A stretch of 39,999 bases of DNA from an uncultured bacterium (GTDB lineage Bacteria > Verrucomicrobiota > Verrucomicrobiia > Verrucomicrobiales > Akkermansiaceae). Positions within the stretch are counted from its first letter, which is position 1, and each line of letters opens with the position of its first letter. Under the pieces are notes generated by a model. It was given only the letters and a program-made list of their open reading frames with translations, was not told the DNA's origin and searched no databases. Positions 31,434-39,999 of this stretch are shown in pieces. The translations under genes were made by a program, and so were the position numbers. Location of the stretch: the NCBI GenBank assembly GCA_945831585.1, contig CAMACY010000010.1:1-39999 (forward strand), read 5' to 3'.

Positions 31434-34400
31434 TCAGATATCCCACACATCCAGCCACTTGAAGGAAACGACCTGGAAGCGGCGACCCAGCACGCGGTTC
31501 AGCTTGGTGAGACCCTTGCCCTTGGTGCCGTCGGGATTGTATTCCGCATCGGCGGGGTCGTTCGTCGGATCCACGTAGTTCATCGTGCGCTGCACCACGG
31601 CCTCGCACCAGGCCTGCGCCAAGATGGCGTTGGATGCGCTCTTGACGCAGCCGTAGGCACGCACGGTGAAGGTGTCGTCGCGCACGGTCAGGATGTTGCC
31701 CAGCGACATGAGCACATCGCTCTGAATCAGGTAGCCCGGCGCCGCCGTGTACATGGAGCCCTTCTCCGCATCGGGGTTGGCGTACAAGTCTCCGTTGTTG
31801 CGCGGCTGCACGATGACATCCTGGAAATCGCGGTTGATGTCCGTGGCATCGATGGCGGCCTGCAGCGCCCCCTTGAGCCCCGTCTCGCCCTGCGTCAGAC
31901 GGCGATTGACGAAGTCGGACATGGAGAGGAAGGGGCCGCGCTTGCGCACCTGTTTCACCATCTCTTCGGCCAGGCGGCGGATGGATTCCGGCTCGAGCAT
32001 GCGCACCTCACCCCAGGCGTTGAGCATGCCGCTATTGCGGAAGCGGCTGGAGCCCTGCATCATGCTGTAGCCGCCGAGGGAGTCCACGCTCTTGTCGGTC
32101 GTAGAGTACATGAAGCGCGAGAAGAGCACCTGTTGTTCGCTCTTGTTCTCCTCCACCAGCGAGAGGCGGCTGCCATCGCCCGTGACAAGCTTGCGGCGAG
32201 CCAAGCCCTGCAAAACCGCTGTCCATGCCTCCACCGAGGTAGAGTTCACGTTGAAGCCGCCGTCAATCATGAGGTACTGCGCAATGTACTTCCAGCCGTC
32301 GCCCGACATCAGACGATTGATGACCTGCTCATCGTTGTAGGGTGTGGCGCATTTCTTGTAGCGCGCCACGGGCAGCGCCTCCTTGCCGCTGAGGAAGTCG
32401 CTGAGCACCTCTTGTGCCTTGCGGATATTGTCCCCCGTCGGCATGTCGGAAACCGAGGACATGAACCAGCGATCCCACATCGCATCGTTAATCAGCAGCC
32501 CGTGGTCAAAGTAATCGCCGTAGATCTGCTTGTTGGACGGCACCGAGGCACCCCCGCTAATATCGTTAAGCCCCTGCGAGGTCTGCGTGCGATGGAAGGC
32601 ATACACCCCATCCGCAGGGATGGTCGGATCCGCAAAGGCGTTGCCGATACCCACGCCCGGCACACCGCCGATGTAGGCCGAGCGTCGAATCGCCCCGACA
32701 ACCGAGGAACCGATATCTCCGTTCCAGGAGGCAGCATACCAACCGGGCGTCAGGCGCATGCCGGCCAGACCCGCCAGCGAGAAGGGGGGATGCACCGGCA
32801 GCTCGGAAACCGAGGCAAAGGAGACCTGCTCGCCATCGCTCGTGATGCCGAGGTAGCCGTTGTTGCCGATGTTGTCCATCGGGGCCGTGGCCAAGCCGCC
32901 GCTGATTTTGAGCGTCGCCAACTGGTAGGGGTGATACTGCCGCTCCTGATCCGTCGGTGCCAGCAGAGCACCGCCCCAGGTGGCCGGGGTGGCATGCTGC
33001 CACAGCTTGCCGCGGTAATCGCTGTCTCCGTAGAGATATTCCTCCACCTGGGTGTTGGCGCTCTTGGCCACGACACCCACGGCGCACACGAAATAGGGCT
33101 GGTCATCCTCGGCCATGCTCGTATCCCAGGTGGAATCGTTCAGCTGCCGGGAGCACACCATGCGCTGCTCCGGGGAGAGTTCTCCGGGAGCGAACCAGTT
33201 GAGAATATGGCGCTGGGGTGACTGAATGGCAAAGAATTTCGATTGGTCAACCCAGTTGTTGTCGGACTCGGGGTTGTCGCGTCGACCGCCGAAACCATGC
33301 TGAATGGTGATGCACTCCGCATGACCTCGCGAGAAGTAATACCCGTCGGTAATGTATTCATCGGCACCCAGATTGACGTCGAAATAGCCTTCGTTGGTCA
33401 ACTGCTCGTTGCAGTTTGAATACATGCGAGCCTTGTAGGAGCTAACGACATCCGGCCAGAATTGCAGCACCAGCGGTGTTCTCCACGCCTCGCTCGACCC
33501 CTTCCCCGAAGCCAGTGAGAAGAAGAGCACCTCACCGGGGCGGAACACAATGTCCGAATTGTCGTTCAACGAGTTCTGCAGGCATTGCCCGTAGTCAGCA
33601 TAGAGCTTATCCCTCGTGTAGCTGCCGACATTCTTGCGCGCCGGATTACCCGTTTTCCATCCGTTGGACAGCCAGTTGCTGCGACCATCCTTCGGCACAA
33701 GGTTGTTAAACTCCAGATTCAGCAGCTTGTAAGGTGTCGTCTTGGTCCACAGGCGACGCGACTTGACCCGCATCGGCACATTGTAGGGGTTCCAGTACAG
33801 GAACATGGGCGCAAAGGTGAAATTGAGCGAATAGGTGGGAATCTCATTGCCCTGATCATCCGTTTTCTGGTCACCCTTTTCGACATCCAAGCCCAGATTG
33901 CACATGTAGGCCAGCATGATGGGGGTGCGGGCATAGCCGGCACTCTTGCTGCCGCTGTCCATCATGGATCGGGCATCAAACACGCTGTTGGGCACATCCG
34001 ACACCGCCTCATTCGCCTCTCGGAAATAGCCCAAACCGTTCTGCGTGTAGGCCGCTCCGCTCATGCGGGTGTAGGGATCTTTCAGACTGCCCGGCAGGCG
34101 CGCCGTAAAGTCCTCCGCACCGGCCTCGCCGTTCGGCCAGCAGTTGTAGTAAGCGTAGAGTGTCTGCCACGAACCGATGGGCATGTTGGACTCCGTGCCG
34201 ACGGGCACATCATTGCCCTGCACGAGCGGGCAGTCCTGATCGGCGCGCGCGGCGAACTCCGTCCCCTTGAGCGTCTCTTTGTTGAGCAGCAGGCACAGAT
34301 CCTGCTTCAACCCGCCCATGCTCACATTGATGGGCAAGCTGTAAGACGAGGTCGTCACATCGAAGAAATAGGGCGTTCCCGCCGGCTGGGACGAGCTGTC

Positions 34401-35213
34401 GAGCAGCGGCAGGCTGTTGAGCGTGGTCAGCTTGGCCGCGTTCTCCACGTGCGCGGGCACAAAGTCTAGGTCGCGGTTGTCCACCACCATCGGCGCCGGG
34501 GTGTTCCAGGTTCGGTGCAACACCTCGATGGGATCCTTGCTCTCCTCGGGATCCTCCACCGAGAGCTTGGCCTTCTGGTTCTCCCCGCCGACCCACCAGG
34601 CGAAGCAGGCCTGATTCTTACCCGTGGAGGGCATGCTCAGCAAATCGGCATACACCCAGTGCGTGTTGTCGAGTGCGCGCCCGAGCGTCCCGGCTCCCAC
34701 CATGCAGATGCGCTGTCCAGGGCGGCGGGAGCACAGGCTCTTGGCCGCCTTAAAATCGCGGGTTTCGCGGTCGTTGCGGCTGGAAATGAGCCACTTGCGG
34801 AATTGAGAGGCGCGCCCCTGCGTGTAGGTGTCCTGAATCTTGCTTTTGGACTTGCTCGTGCGCCCGGAGCCGTAGATGGGTCCATCCCAGCTATCCCAGA
34901 CACCCAGCAGATGCTGTGGCGTGCCGCTTTCGTTCTCGGAGCATACACCGCTGCAAGCCGACACACGCTGATCGGCCCCCAGCTGCGCCTGCAACTCACC
35001 GATGGCGGCATCCAGCCCGATGAGCGCCTGCTGGCGCGCCTCGGCCTGCAGCACGGTCTGCATGGCGATGCGGTTCTGTGAGGCGGCGGTTGCCATCAGC
35101 GCAGTGGCAATCATGGCAAGCAGCATCATGAGCGTCAGCGTGGCGATGAGCGCAAAACCACGGCGACGGGCGAAACGCGCCCCGGGGAGGCAAAGATGTT
35201 GTTGAATCTTCAT
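31434..35213 (-). CDS. giant prepilin-like protein (Verru_Chthon cassette protein A type)
   Basis: A 1259-residue protein with an N-terminal prepilin-like segment: positive residues, then RRRGFALIATLTLMMLLAMI (about 16-35), then a polar helix (SQNRIAMQTVLQAEARQQAL). Gly-Phe would be the prepilin peptidase site, but Glu at mature position 5 is missing, as in PilX/GspK-like minor pilins. The rest is a large soluble domain that I liken to the 'Verru_Chthon cassette protein A' family, which in Verrucomicrobia accompanies smaller pseudopilins B-D; none is in this window. The protein is probably exported through a type IV pilus or type II-like system. The start follows a good promoter; there is no Shine-Dalgarno sequence. 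Confidence 0.75.
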   Translation of the reverse strand: MKIQQHLCLPGARFARRRGFALIATLTLMMLLAMIATALMATAASQNRIAMQTVLQAEARQQALIGLDAAIGELQAQLGADQRVSACSGVCSENESGTPQHLLGVWDSWDGPIYGSGRTSKSKSKIQDTYTQGRASQFRKWLISSRNDRETRDFKAAKSLCSRRPGQRICMVGAGTLGRALDNTHWVYADLLSMPSTGKNQACFAWWVGGENQKAKLSVEDPEESKDPIEVLHRTWNTPAPMVVDNRDLDFVPAHVENAAKLTTLNSLPLLDSSSQPAGTPYFFDVTTSSYSLPINVSMGGLKQDLCLLLNKETLKGTEFAARADQDCPLVQGNDVPVGTESNMPIGSWQTLYAYYNCWPNGEAGAEDFTARLPGSLKDPYTRMSGAAYTQNGLGYFREANEAVSDVPNSVFDARSMMDSGSKSAGYARTPIMLAYMCNLGLDVEKGDQKTDDQGNEIPTYSLNFTFAPMFLYWNPYNVPMRVKSRRLWTKTTPYKLLNLEFNNLVPKDGRSNWLSNGWKTGNPARKNVGSYTRDKLYADYGQCLQNSLNDNSDIVFRPGEVLFFSLASGKGSSEAWRTPLVLQFWPDVVSSYKARMYSNCNEQLTNEGYFDVNLGADEYITDGYYFSRGHAECITIQHGFGGRRDNPESDNNWVDQSKFFAIQSPQRHILNWFAPGELSPEQRMVCSRQLNDSTWDTSMAEDDQPYFVCAVGVVAKSANTQVEEYLYGDSDYRGKLWQHATPATWGGALLAPTDQERQYHPYQLATLKISGGLATAPMDNIGNNGYLGITSDGEQVSFASVSELPVHPPFSLAGLAGMRLTPGWYAASWNGDIGSSVVGAIRRSAYIGGVPGVGIGNAFADPTIPADGVYAFHRTQTSQGLNDISGGASVPSNKQIYGDYFDHGLLINDAMWDRWFMSSVSDMPTGDNIRKAQEVLSDFLSGKEALPVARYKKCATPYNDEQVINRLMSGDGWKYIAQYLMIDGGFNVNSTSVEAWTAVLQGLARRKLVTGDGSRLSLVEENKSEQQVLFSRFMYSTTDKSVDSLGGYSMMQGSSRFRNSGMLNAWGEVRMLEPESIRRLAEEMVKQVRKRGPFLSMSDFVNRRLTQGETGLKGALQAAIDATDINRDFQDVIVQPRNNGDLYANPDAEKGSMYTAAPGYLIQSDVLMSLGNILTVRDDTFTVRAYGCVKSASNAILAQAWCEAVVQRTMNYVDPTNDPADAEYNPDGTKGKGLTKLNRVLGRRFQVVSFKWLDVWDI

Positions 35214-35270
35214 GCGAATCAGGAAAAAAGGACAAGCGGACAGCCGACGCTGCGACCATCCTATTGGGTC

Positions 35271-35300
35271 TATTTAGCAAAAAAATTCGGCGGATGTCAA
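35271..35300 (-). promoter_or_regulatory. promoter of the prepilin-like gene
   Basis: Consensus TTGACA (35295-35300), 18-base spacer containing an A/T tract, TAAATA (35271-35276) on the minus strand. The leader is about 50 bases. Confidence 0.7.
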
Positions 35301-35352
35301 CTGAAAACAGCGCTGCCCTGCTCGGCAAGGCAGAAATTCGAAACAAGACGCC

Positions 35353-36324
35353 TCAACGTCCCGACTTTTGAGCGCAGGAGCGCGCATCCAGGCGGTTGAA
35401 GAGCCCCGCCAGCAGGGTGCCCGTGATGCTGTGCCAGGCGCAGCAAATGGCGGCCGCCACCGCTGCTTCGGGCAACGCGGCGAAATGCCGCCCGGCCAGC
35501 ACGGTGGCCATGCCCGCGTTCTGCATGCCCACCTCGATGGCCAGCGTGCGGCGCTTGGGGCGGCTCATGCGAGCCGCGCAGGCGATGGCGAAGCCCAGCG
35601 CATAGCCCAGCCCGTTGTGCAGAAAGATGACGAGGAAGATGAGCGCCCCGCTCGTGAAGAAACAGCCGCCTTTGGCCGCCACCACGCCGCCGACGATACA
35701 GGCCAGCCCCAGCACGGAGAGCCCCGGCATCACGCGGCAGAGCTCGGCGTAGGCGCGGCGCTGCCCCCAGATTACATTGCAGAGTGTCCCCGTGGTCACG
35801 GGCAGTAGCGTCACCAGCAGGATGCTGCGGAACATGCCCCACGCATCCGTCTCGATGCCCGCGCCGGACAGCCACAGCACCAGTAGCGGCGTCACCATCG
35901 GCGCCAGAAGGGTGGACACCGTGGTCATGCCCACGGAGTAGGCCACATCGCCCTTGCAGAGGAAGCTCATGATGTTGCTGGAGACGCCCCCGGGGCAGCA
36001 GCCCACGAGGATGAGCCCCGCCGCGATGCCGGGCGGCAGCTCGAAAAGCGCTGTGAGCCCCCAAGCCAGCAGGGGCATGACGCTGTACTGCGCCACCGCC
36101 CCGATGAGGATGTCGAACGGGCGCGCCGCCAAGAGGCGGAAGTCGTCTGCGCGGAGGGTCATCCCCATGGTCAGCATGATGAAGCCGAGGATGAGGCTCT
36201 GCGTGTCGCCCCGAACCCAGAGGAAGGCATCGCGCTCAAAGAAGGCCAGCACCGCCACGGCGATGACCAAGGCCGAGGTGTGGCGCGACAAGAGGATGCT
36301 TAGGCGTTGCAGGGCGGTGAGCAT
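35353..36324 (-). CDS. bile acid:sodium symporter (BASS) family transporter
   Basis: Integral membrane protein of 323 residues with about nine or ten hydrophobic segments. It has the BASS fold features GCCPGGVSSNIMSFLCKGDVA (first crossover region, here cited only in part) and EVGMQNAGMA (second). Bacterial members carry organic anions such as bile acids, 2-keto acids or pantothenate with sodium, so the substrate is uncertain. Its ATG follows the symporter gene stop by three bases, so the two transporters are co-translated. Confidence 0.9.
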   Translation of the reverse strand: MLTALQRLSILLSRHTSALVIAVAVLAFFERDAFLWVRGDTQSLILGFIMLTMGMTLRADDFRLLAARPFDILIGAVAQYSVMPLLAWGLTALFELPPGIAAGLILVGCCPGGVSSNIMSFLCKGDVAYSVGMTTVSTLLAPMVTPLLVLWLSGAGIETDAWGMFRSILLVTLLPVTTGTLCNVIWGQRRAYAELCRVMPGLSVLGLACIVGGVVAAKGGCFFTSGALIFLVIFLHNGLGYALGFAIACAARMSRPKRRTLAIEVGMQNAGMATVLAGRHFAALPEAAVAAAICCAWHSITGTLLAGLFNRLDARSCAQKSGR

Positions 36325-36327
36325 GGT

Positions 36328-37911
36328 TCAGGAGCGTTGAGGTGTGGGGAAACAGGCGGCTACCGCCAGCGTGACCAGCGTGCCGATGGTCACGCGCCAC
36401 GGGAAGGCGATGGCGGGGATGAGCTCGCGGCGCCCGAGCAGCTCCAGCGAGATGACGGCGGCAAAGCCCGCCAGCATGCCCAGCACGTTGCCGGCATCGC
36501 AGCCGCGGCGCTTGGTGAGCATGCCGAGCAGGAAAATCCCCAGCAGCGAGCCGTAGGTGTAGCCGAAAATGCCCAGCGCAATGGGCAGAATACGCACGCT
36601 CGGATCCATGACGACATACCAAGCCGTCACCGCGCCCACGAGGATGAGCAGCGCCGCGAAGAGCACCGTCAGCACGCGCACGGCGCGCAGCATCTGCCGC
36701 TCGCTCGCGGCGGGACGGAACACATCGCGGTACCAGTCGCGCGTGGCCGTGGTGGCCAGCGCGTTGAGCGCGGTGGAGAGCGAGCCCATGGCCGTGGCCA
36801 GCAGCGCCGCCACCAGCAGCCCGCGCACCCCCACGGGCAGGCAGTGGATGATGAACCAAGGGAAAATCTCGATTTGTTTCTCGGGTGGGGTGATGCCGTT
36901 GCGCGCAAAGTAGACGAAGAGCAGCATCCCGCAGGAGAGGAAGATGAACACGATGGGCATGTCCATCAGCCCCGAGATGATGACGGCGCGGGTGCCGGTC
37001 TTGCTGTCCTTGGCGGCCAGCATGCGCTGCACCATGTCCTGGTCGGTGCCGTGCGTCGCCATCGTGATGAAGGTGGAGCCCAACACGGCGCTCCACAGCG
37101 TGTACTCATTGCCCAGGATATGGCGGACATCGGCCCAGAGCCCCTGCCCCGTCAGCCCCGTGTCCGCGAAGGCCCAGGGTTTCAGGTTGCGAATGCCGCA
37201 GGGATTGTAGTCGGTGTTGCTCAAGGTGCTGCAGATGCTCTGCCAGGCCTGCGCAAGTGTCCCCTCGCCCATGATGTTACAGAAGAGCACCCCGATGGTG
37301 GTGATGACGGAGACGGCGAGGATGGAGGCCTGCAGCACATCCGTCCACACCACGGCTTTCAGCCCGCCGAGGGTGGTATACACGGCTGTGGCGATGGTGA
37401 TGAGCGTGAGCGCCGCGATATAAATCACCACGGTTTCGAGCTTGCCGGCGCTCTCCTGCCCCGTGACGAACAGGTAGGCAATCACCAGCAAAATGCCCGC
37501 GAAGAACAGGCGGGTGCCGCTGGCCAGCACGCGGCTGATGAGGAAGGTGATGCTGGCGCAGCGCCGCGTGGTCACCCCGAAGCGTTTTTCCAGATATTCG
37601 TAGATGGACACGACGCGGTAGTCGTAGTAGGGCTTGAGGAAGAGCCTGCCCACGATGATGCGCCCGAGAATGGTGCCGATGGCGAGCTGCATGTAGGTGT
37701 AGTTACGCAGCGCAAAGCCTTCTCCGGGGGCGCCGAGGAAGGTGGCGGCGCTGATTTCCGCCGCGATGATGGAGGCGAGGATGGCCCACCAGGGCAGGCT
37801 GCGGTTGCCGAGGGCGTAACCCTCCAGGCTGTCCTGGCGGCGGCTGACGCAGAGCCCGATGCCGAAGATGGCGCAAAAATAGGCCAGAATGACGAAGCAA
37901 TCGAAGAACAT
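36328..37911 (-). CDS. sodium:solute symporter (SSS family)
   Basis: Inner-membrane secondary transporter of 527 residues with about 13 hydrophobic segments. Early helices show SLEGYALGNRSLPWWAI and ISAATFLGAPGEGF, typical of SSS proteins, followed by the sodium-binding region TTLGGLKAVVWTDVLQ and the helix-8 motif GSLSTALNALATTATRD. Family substrates range from sugars and sialic acid to amino acids; with a sialate operon in the window, sialic acid is possible but unsupported. The ATG at 37911 directly precedes the first helix and is only five bases after the T-tract of the pyrG terminator. Confidence 0.9.
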   Translation of the reverse strand: MFFDCFVILAYFCAIFGIGLCVSRRQDSLEGYALGNRSLPWWAILASIIAAEISAATFLGAPGEGFALRNYTYMQLAIGTILGRIIVGRLFLKPYYDYRVVSIYEYLEKRFGVTTRRCASITFLISRVLASGTRLFFAGILLVIAYLFVTGQESAGKLETVVIYIAALTLITIATAVYTTLGGLKAVVWTDVLQASILAVSVITTIGVLFCNIMGEGTLAQAWQSICSTLSNTDYNPCGIRNLKPWAFADTGLTGQGLWADVRHILGNEYTLWSAVLGSTFITMATHGTDQDMVQRMLAAKDSKTGTRAVIISGLMDMPIVFIFLSCGMLLFVYFARNGITPPEKQIEIFPWFIIHCLPVGVRGLLVAALLATAMGSLSTALNALATTATRDWYRDVFRPAASERQMLRAVRVLTVLFAALLILVGAVTAWYVVMDPSVRILPIALGIFGYTYGSLLGIFLLGMLTKRRGCDAGNVLGMLAGFAAVISLELLGRRELIPAIAFPWRVTIGTLVTLAVAACFPTPQRS

Positions 37912-37915
37912 GGCG

Positions 37916-37947
37916 AAAAAAGGGGGCGCGGTGGGGGAACCGCGCCC
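37916..37947 (-). terminator. Rho-independent terminator of pyrG, abutting the symporter start
   Basis: On the minus strand a perfect 9-bp stem (37939-37947 with 37924-37932, 6-base loop) is followed by CC and six T (37916-37921). It lies between the pyrG stop and the symporter ATG at 37911. Confidence 0.9.
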
Positions 37948-37969
37948 GGAAAACAGGGGAAAAGCTGTC

Positions 37970-39586
37970 TCAGTCCTCCTTCTTGTGCCTGAGGGCGGCG
38001 GCCACCAAGCCCGAGAAGAGCGGGTGCGGGTGGGTCGGACGGCTCTGGAACTCGGGGTGGTACTGGCAGGCGATGTAGAAGGGATGCCCGGGAAGCTCCA
38101 CCACTTCCACCAGCCCGTGCTCATCGTTCACGGCGGAGATGACGAGCCCGGCCGCCTCTACCGCCTCGCGGTAATCGGCGTTGAACTCGTAGCGGTGGCG
38201 GTGGCGCTCGGAAATGGTCTCTTCCCCGCCGTAGAGGCTGCTGCACAGGGTGCCGGGCTTAATGTGCGCCGGATAGGCACCCAGACGCATGGTGGCGCCC
38301 ATGGTCTCGATGTGCTTCTGCTCCTCCTGCAGGCAGATGATGGGGTGCGGCGTGTGCTTGTCGAACTCGGTGGAGTTGGCATCCGCCAAGCCGAGCACGT
38401 TGCGGGCAAACTCGATGCAGGCAATCTGCATGCCGAGGCAGATGCCGAAGTAGGGGATGCCCTTCTCGCGGGCGTAGCGCGCGGCGGCAATCTTGCCCTC
38501 GATGCCGCGGTCGCCGAAACCGCCGGGCACCAAGATGCCGTCCACATCGCCGATGATTTCCTCGGGATTGCCCTGCTCCAGCGCCTCGGCATCCACGCGC
38601 ACGACCTCCACGCGGCAGTCGTTGGCAGCTCCGGCGTGCGTAAAGCTCTCGTAGATGGACTTGTAGGCATCCTGCAGCGAGATGTACTTGCCCACCACGG
38701 CGATGCGCACGCTGTGGTTCGGGTGGATGACGCGACCGACAAACTGCTGCCAGTCCGCCATCTTGGGGTGCGGCACGGTGATACCCAGCACCTCGGTGAC
38801 GATGCGGTCGATGCGGTCGCGCCCCAGGTCAATCGGGCATTCGTAGATGCTGTGCTTCACATCGCAGAACGCCACCACGTTGCGCGGCGGCACGTTGCAG
38901 AACATGCCGATCTTCTTCTTCTCGCCGTCCGTCAGGTTGTCCATCTCCGTGCGGCAGACGATGATGTCGGGCTGGATGCCGATTTCGCGCAGCTTGGCCA
39001 CGCTCTGCTGCGTGGGTTTGGTCTTGGTCTCGCCCGCCGCCTTAATGTAGGGCAGCAGGGTCACGTGGATGAAGCAACAGTTGGAGCGCCCCACCTCCAG
39101 AGCAAACTGGCGCAGTGCTTCGAGGAAGAGGTAGCCCTCGATATCGCCCACGGTGCCGCCGATTTCGGTGATGATGACATCGCAGTCCTTGTTCTGCTCG
39201 GTCACATCGTAGAGGCGCTGCTTGATTTCATCCGTCACATGGGGGATGTATTGCACCGTCTTGCCGAGGTAGTCGCCGCGGCGCTCTTTCTCCAGCACAT
39301 GCTCAAACACCTTGCCGGAGGTCAGGTTGTTCAGGCGCGTCAGGCGGCAATGCACAAAACGCTCGTAGTGCCCCAGATCCAAATCCGTCTCCGCACCGTC
39401 GTCGAGCACATAGACCTCGCCGTGCTGGTAGGGGCTCATGGTGCCGGGGTCAATGTTGAGGTAGGGGTCGAACTTCTGCATGGTCACTTCCAAACCGCAG
39501 TGCTCGAGCAGGGTGCCGATCGAGGCAGCCGCCAGTCCCTTACCCAACGAGGAAACCACGCCGCCGGTCACAAAGATATATTTCAT
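37970..39586 (-). CDS. pyrG: CTP synthase
   Basis: Makes CTP from UTP using ATP and glutamine, the last step of pyrimidine nucleotide synthesis. The 538-residue protein has the synthetase domain ([17 protein letters not shown], then [19 protein letters not shown]-type sequence and [10 protein letters not shown]) and a C-terminal class I glutamine amidotransferase domain with the nucleophile in GICLGMQ and the catalytic His-x-Glu in QYHPEFQS. The start is the ATG of the universal [10 protein letters not shown]-terminus, not the in-frame codon at 39625. It has its own promoter and terminator. Confidence 0.98.
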   Translation of the reverse strand: MKYIFVTGGVVSSLGKGLAAASIGTLLEHCGLEVTMQKFDPYLNIDPGTMSPYQHGEVYVLDDGAETDLDLGHYERFVHCRLTRLNNLTSGKVFEHVLEKERRGDYLGKTVQYIPHVTDEIKQRLYDVTEQNKDCDVIITEIGGTVGDIEGYLFLEALRQFALEVGRSNCCFIHVTLLPYIKAAGETKTKPTQQSVAKLREIGIQPDIIVCRTEMDNLTDGEKKKIGMFCNVPPRNVVAFCDVKHSIYECPIDLGRDRIDRIVTEVLGITVPHPKMADWQQFVGRVIHPNHSVRIAVVGKYISLQDAYKSIYESFTHAGAANDCRVEVVRVDAEALEQGNPEEIIGDVDGILVPGGFGDRGIEGKIAAARYAREKGIPYFGICLGMQIACIEFARNVLGLADANSTEFDKHTPHPIICLQEEQKHIETMGATMRLGAYPAHIKPGTLCSSLYGGEETISERHRHRYEFNADYREAVEAAGLVISAVNDEHGLVEVVELPGHPFYIACQYHPEFQSRPTHPHPLFSGLVAAALRHKKED

Positions 39587-39615
39587 GGTGAGAGGAGAGG
39601 ATTGCGTTCGGCGAG

Positions 39616-39645
39616 AGTTTAGCACAGGTCGCCCCGCTCTGTCCA
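39616..39645 (-). promoter_or_regulatory. promoter of pyrG
   Basis: TGGACA (39640-39645), 18-base spacer, TAAACT (39616-39621) on the minus strand. The leader is about 22 bases, pyrimidine-rich, with no Shine-Dalgarno. Confidence 0.6.
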
Positions 39646-39680
39646 GCCCAAACCGCCGAGCGCCCGGGGCAAACGCGCAT

Positions 39681-39717
39681 AAAAAAAGCTCCGCCTCCCC
39701 TTGCCGGGGAAACGGAG
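39681..39717 (-). terminator. Rho-independent terminator of the TIGR04073-like gene
   Basis: On the minus strand a 12-bp stem with two G-T pairs (39706-39717 with 39689-39700, 5-base loop) is followed by seven T (39681-39687). Confidence 0.88.
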
Positions 39718-39741
39718 ACCTTGAAAAACGGTAGCGAGGCT

Positions 39742-39999
39742 TCAGTCCTCGGAGATGCGGCTGTAGTTGTACTTGCTCTCAAAGCCCAGCTCCTCGGGGA
39801 ACTCAGAGAAGCCGCCCCACACATTGTACTCCTTGAGGCCGCTGCGACCGCAGCTGCCCTGGTAGGGAGGACGATAGGTGCACTTGTAGGTGGGTGCCCA
39901 GAAAGTCACCAGTTCGTAGAAACCGTAGCCAATGCGTGTGGCGGTGCGGGTGGTACCCTCGACAATGCCTGCGGAGAAGCCGGCGGTAGTACCCTCGGT
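39742..39999 (-). CDS. TIGR04073-like small protein (C-terminal 85 residues; runs off the window)
   Basis: A partial frame ends in TGA at 39742-39744. The visible part has [21 protein letters not shown]-type Gly-rich sequence (cited in part) followed by [10 protein letters not shown], then a Cys/Pro/Tyr-rich tail. The pattern 'G..G...[15 protein letters not shown]' resembles the TIGR04073 family, small secreted proteins that I associate with exosortase-containing and verrucomicrobial genomes. Two Cys in the tail could form a disulfide. The N-terminus, where a signal peptide would be, is outside the window. Confidence 0.6.
   Translation of the reverse strand, partial: TEGTTAGFSAGIVEGTTRTATRIGYGFYELVTFWAPTYKCTYRPPYQGSCGRSGLKEYNVWGGFSEFPEELGFESKYNYSRISED

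Noticed and set aside
36307-39622. Long plus-strand open frames opposite the symporter and CTP synthase genes
   Set aside because: Antisense shadows; the minus-strand proteins are complete, known families.
1-39999. tRNA, rRNA, CRISPR arrays, integrated phage
   Set aside because: No tRNA-like cloverleaf, rRNA core sequence, regularly spaced repeat array or phage gene was seen; the direct repeats found are coding.

Overview
The window is GC-rich bacterial chromosome. The gene set suggests the Verrucomicrobiota, probably a gut-type relative of Akkermansia. The evidence is a very large prepilin-like protein of the 'Verru_Chthon cassette A' type, a TIGR04073-like small secreted protein, an RHS protein with a CxC N-terminal domain, an autotransporter, a sialic-acid catabolic operon and few Shine-Dalgarno sequences. 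The lineage is inferred from gene content; no rRNA or ribosomal-protein gene is present.

Layout. 1-3907 (minus): an RHS/YD-repeat protein interrupted by one in-frame TAG, after which the same frame stays open to the window edge. 4207-8359 (plus): a Fur-family regulator, SufC, SufB, SufD and a small membrane-anchored protein, largely coupled by ATGA overlaps, forming an Fe-S cluster assembly operon. 8461-13863 (plus): sialate lyase, GlcNAc 2-epimerase, a phosphofructokinase paralog with altered catalytic residues, a lipoprotein of D-Ala-D-Ala carboxypeptidase fold without its catalytic motifs, and an intact phosphofructokinase. This run has a good promoter and a strong terminator. 14030-17500 (minus) is an autotransporter, divergent from a PAS-PAS-PP2C phosphatase (17717-19351). 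A PVC-type conserved hypothetical and peptide deformylase follow (19486-21718). On the minus strand lie a squalene/phytoene synthase-like enzyme and RuvA (21793-23278). A 424-base gap then holds an ISAs1-type transposase remnant and two promoters.

23703-28263 carries an orphan oligopeptide-transport ATPase, two PilT-like pilus retraction ATPases (minus) and a ZIP metal transporter. RNase P RNA follows at 28313-28687. The remainder, all minus, is: a MalY/PatB-type C-S lyase coupled to a DUF3737 protein behind a SoxR/MerR-like operator, a gamma-carbonic-anhydrase-like protein, the giant prepilin-like protein, a BASS transporter and a sodium:solute symporter, CTP synthase, and a partial TIGR04073-like protein.

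Working together: NanA plus the epimerase turn sialic acid into GlcNAc, and the phosphofructokinase pair in the same operon would drive the resulting fructose-6-phosphate into glycolysis, which fits a mucin-sugar lifestyle. The most notable signals are the two apparently inactive enzyme-fold proteins flanking the intact PFK, the in-frame TAG together with no TAG terminator among 28 other genes, several promoters placed so close to ATG codons that the mRNAs should be leaderless or nearly so, and the soxS-like operator at 30769-30798.
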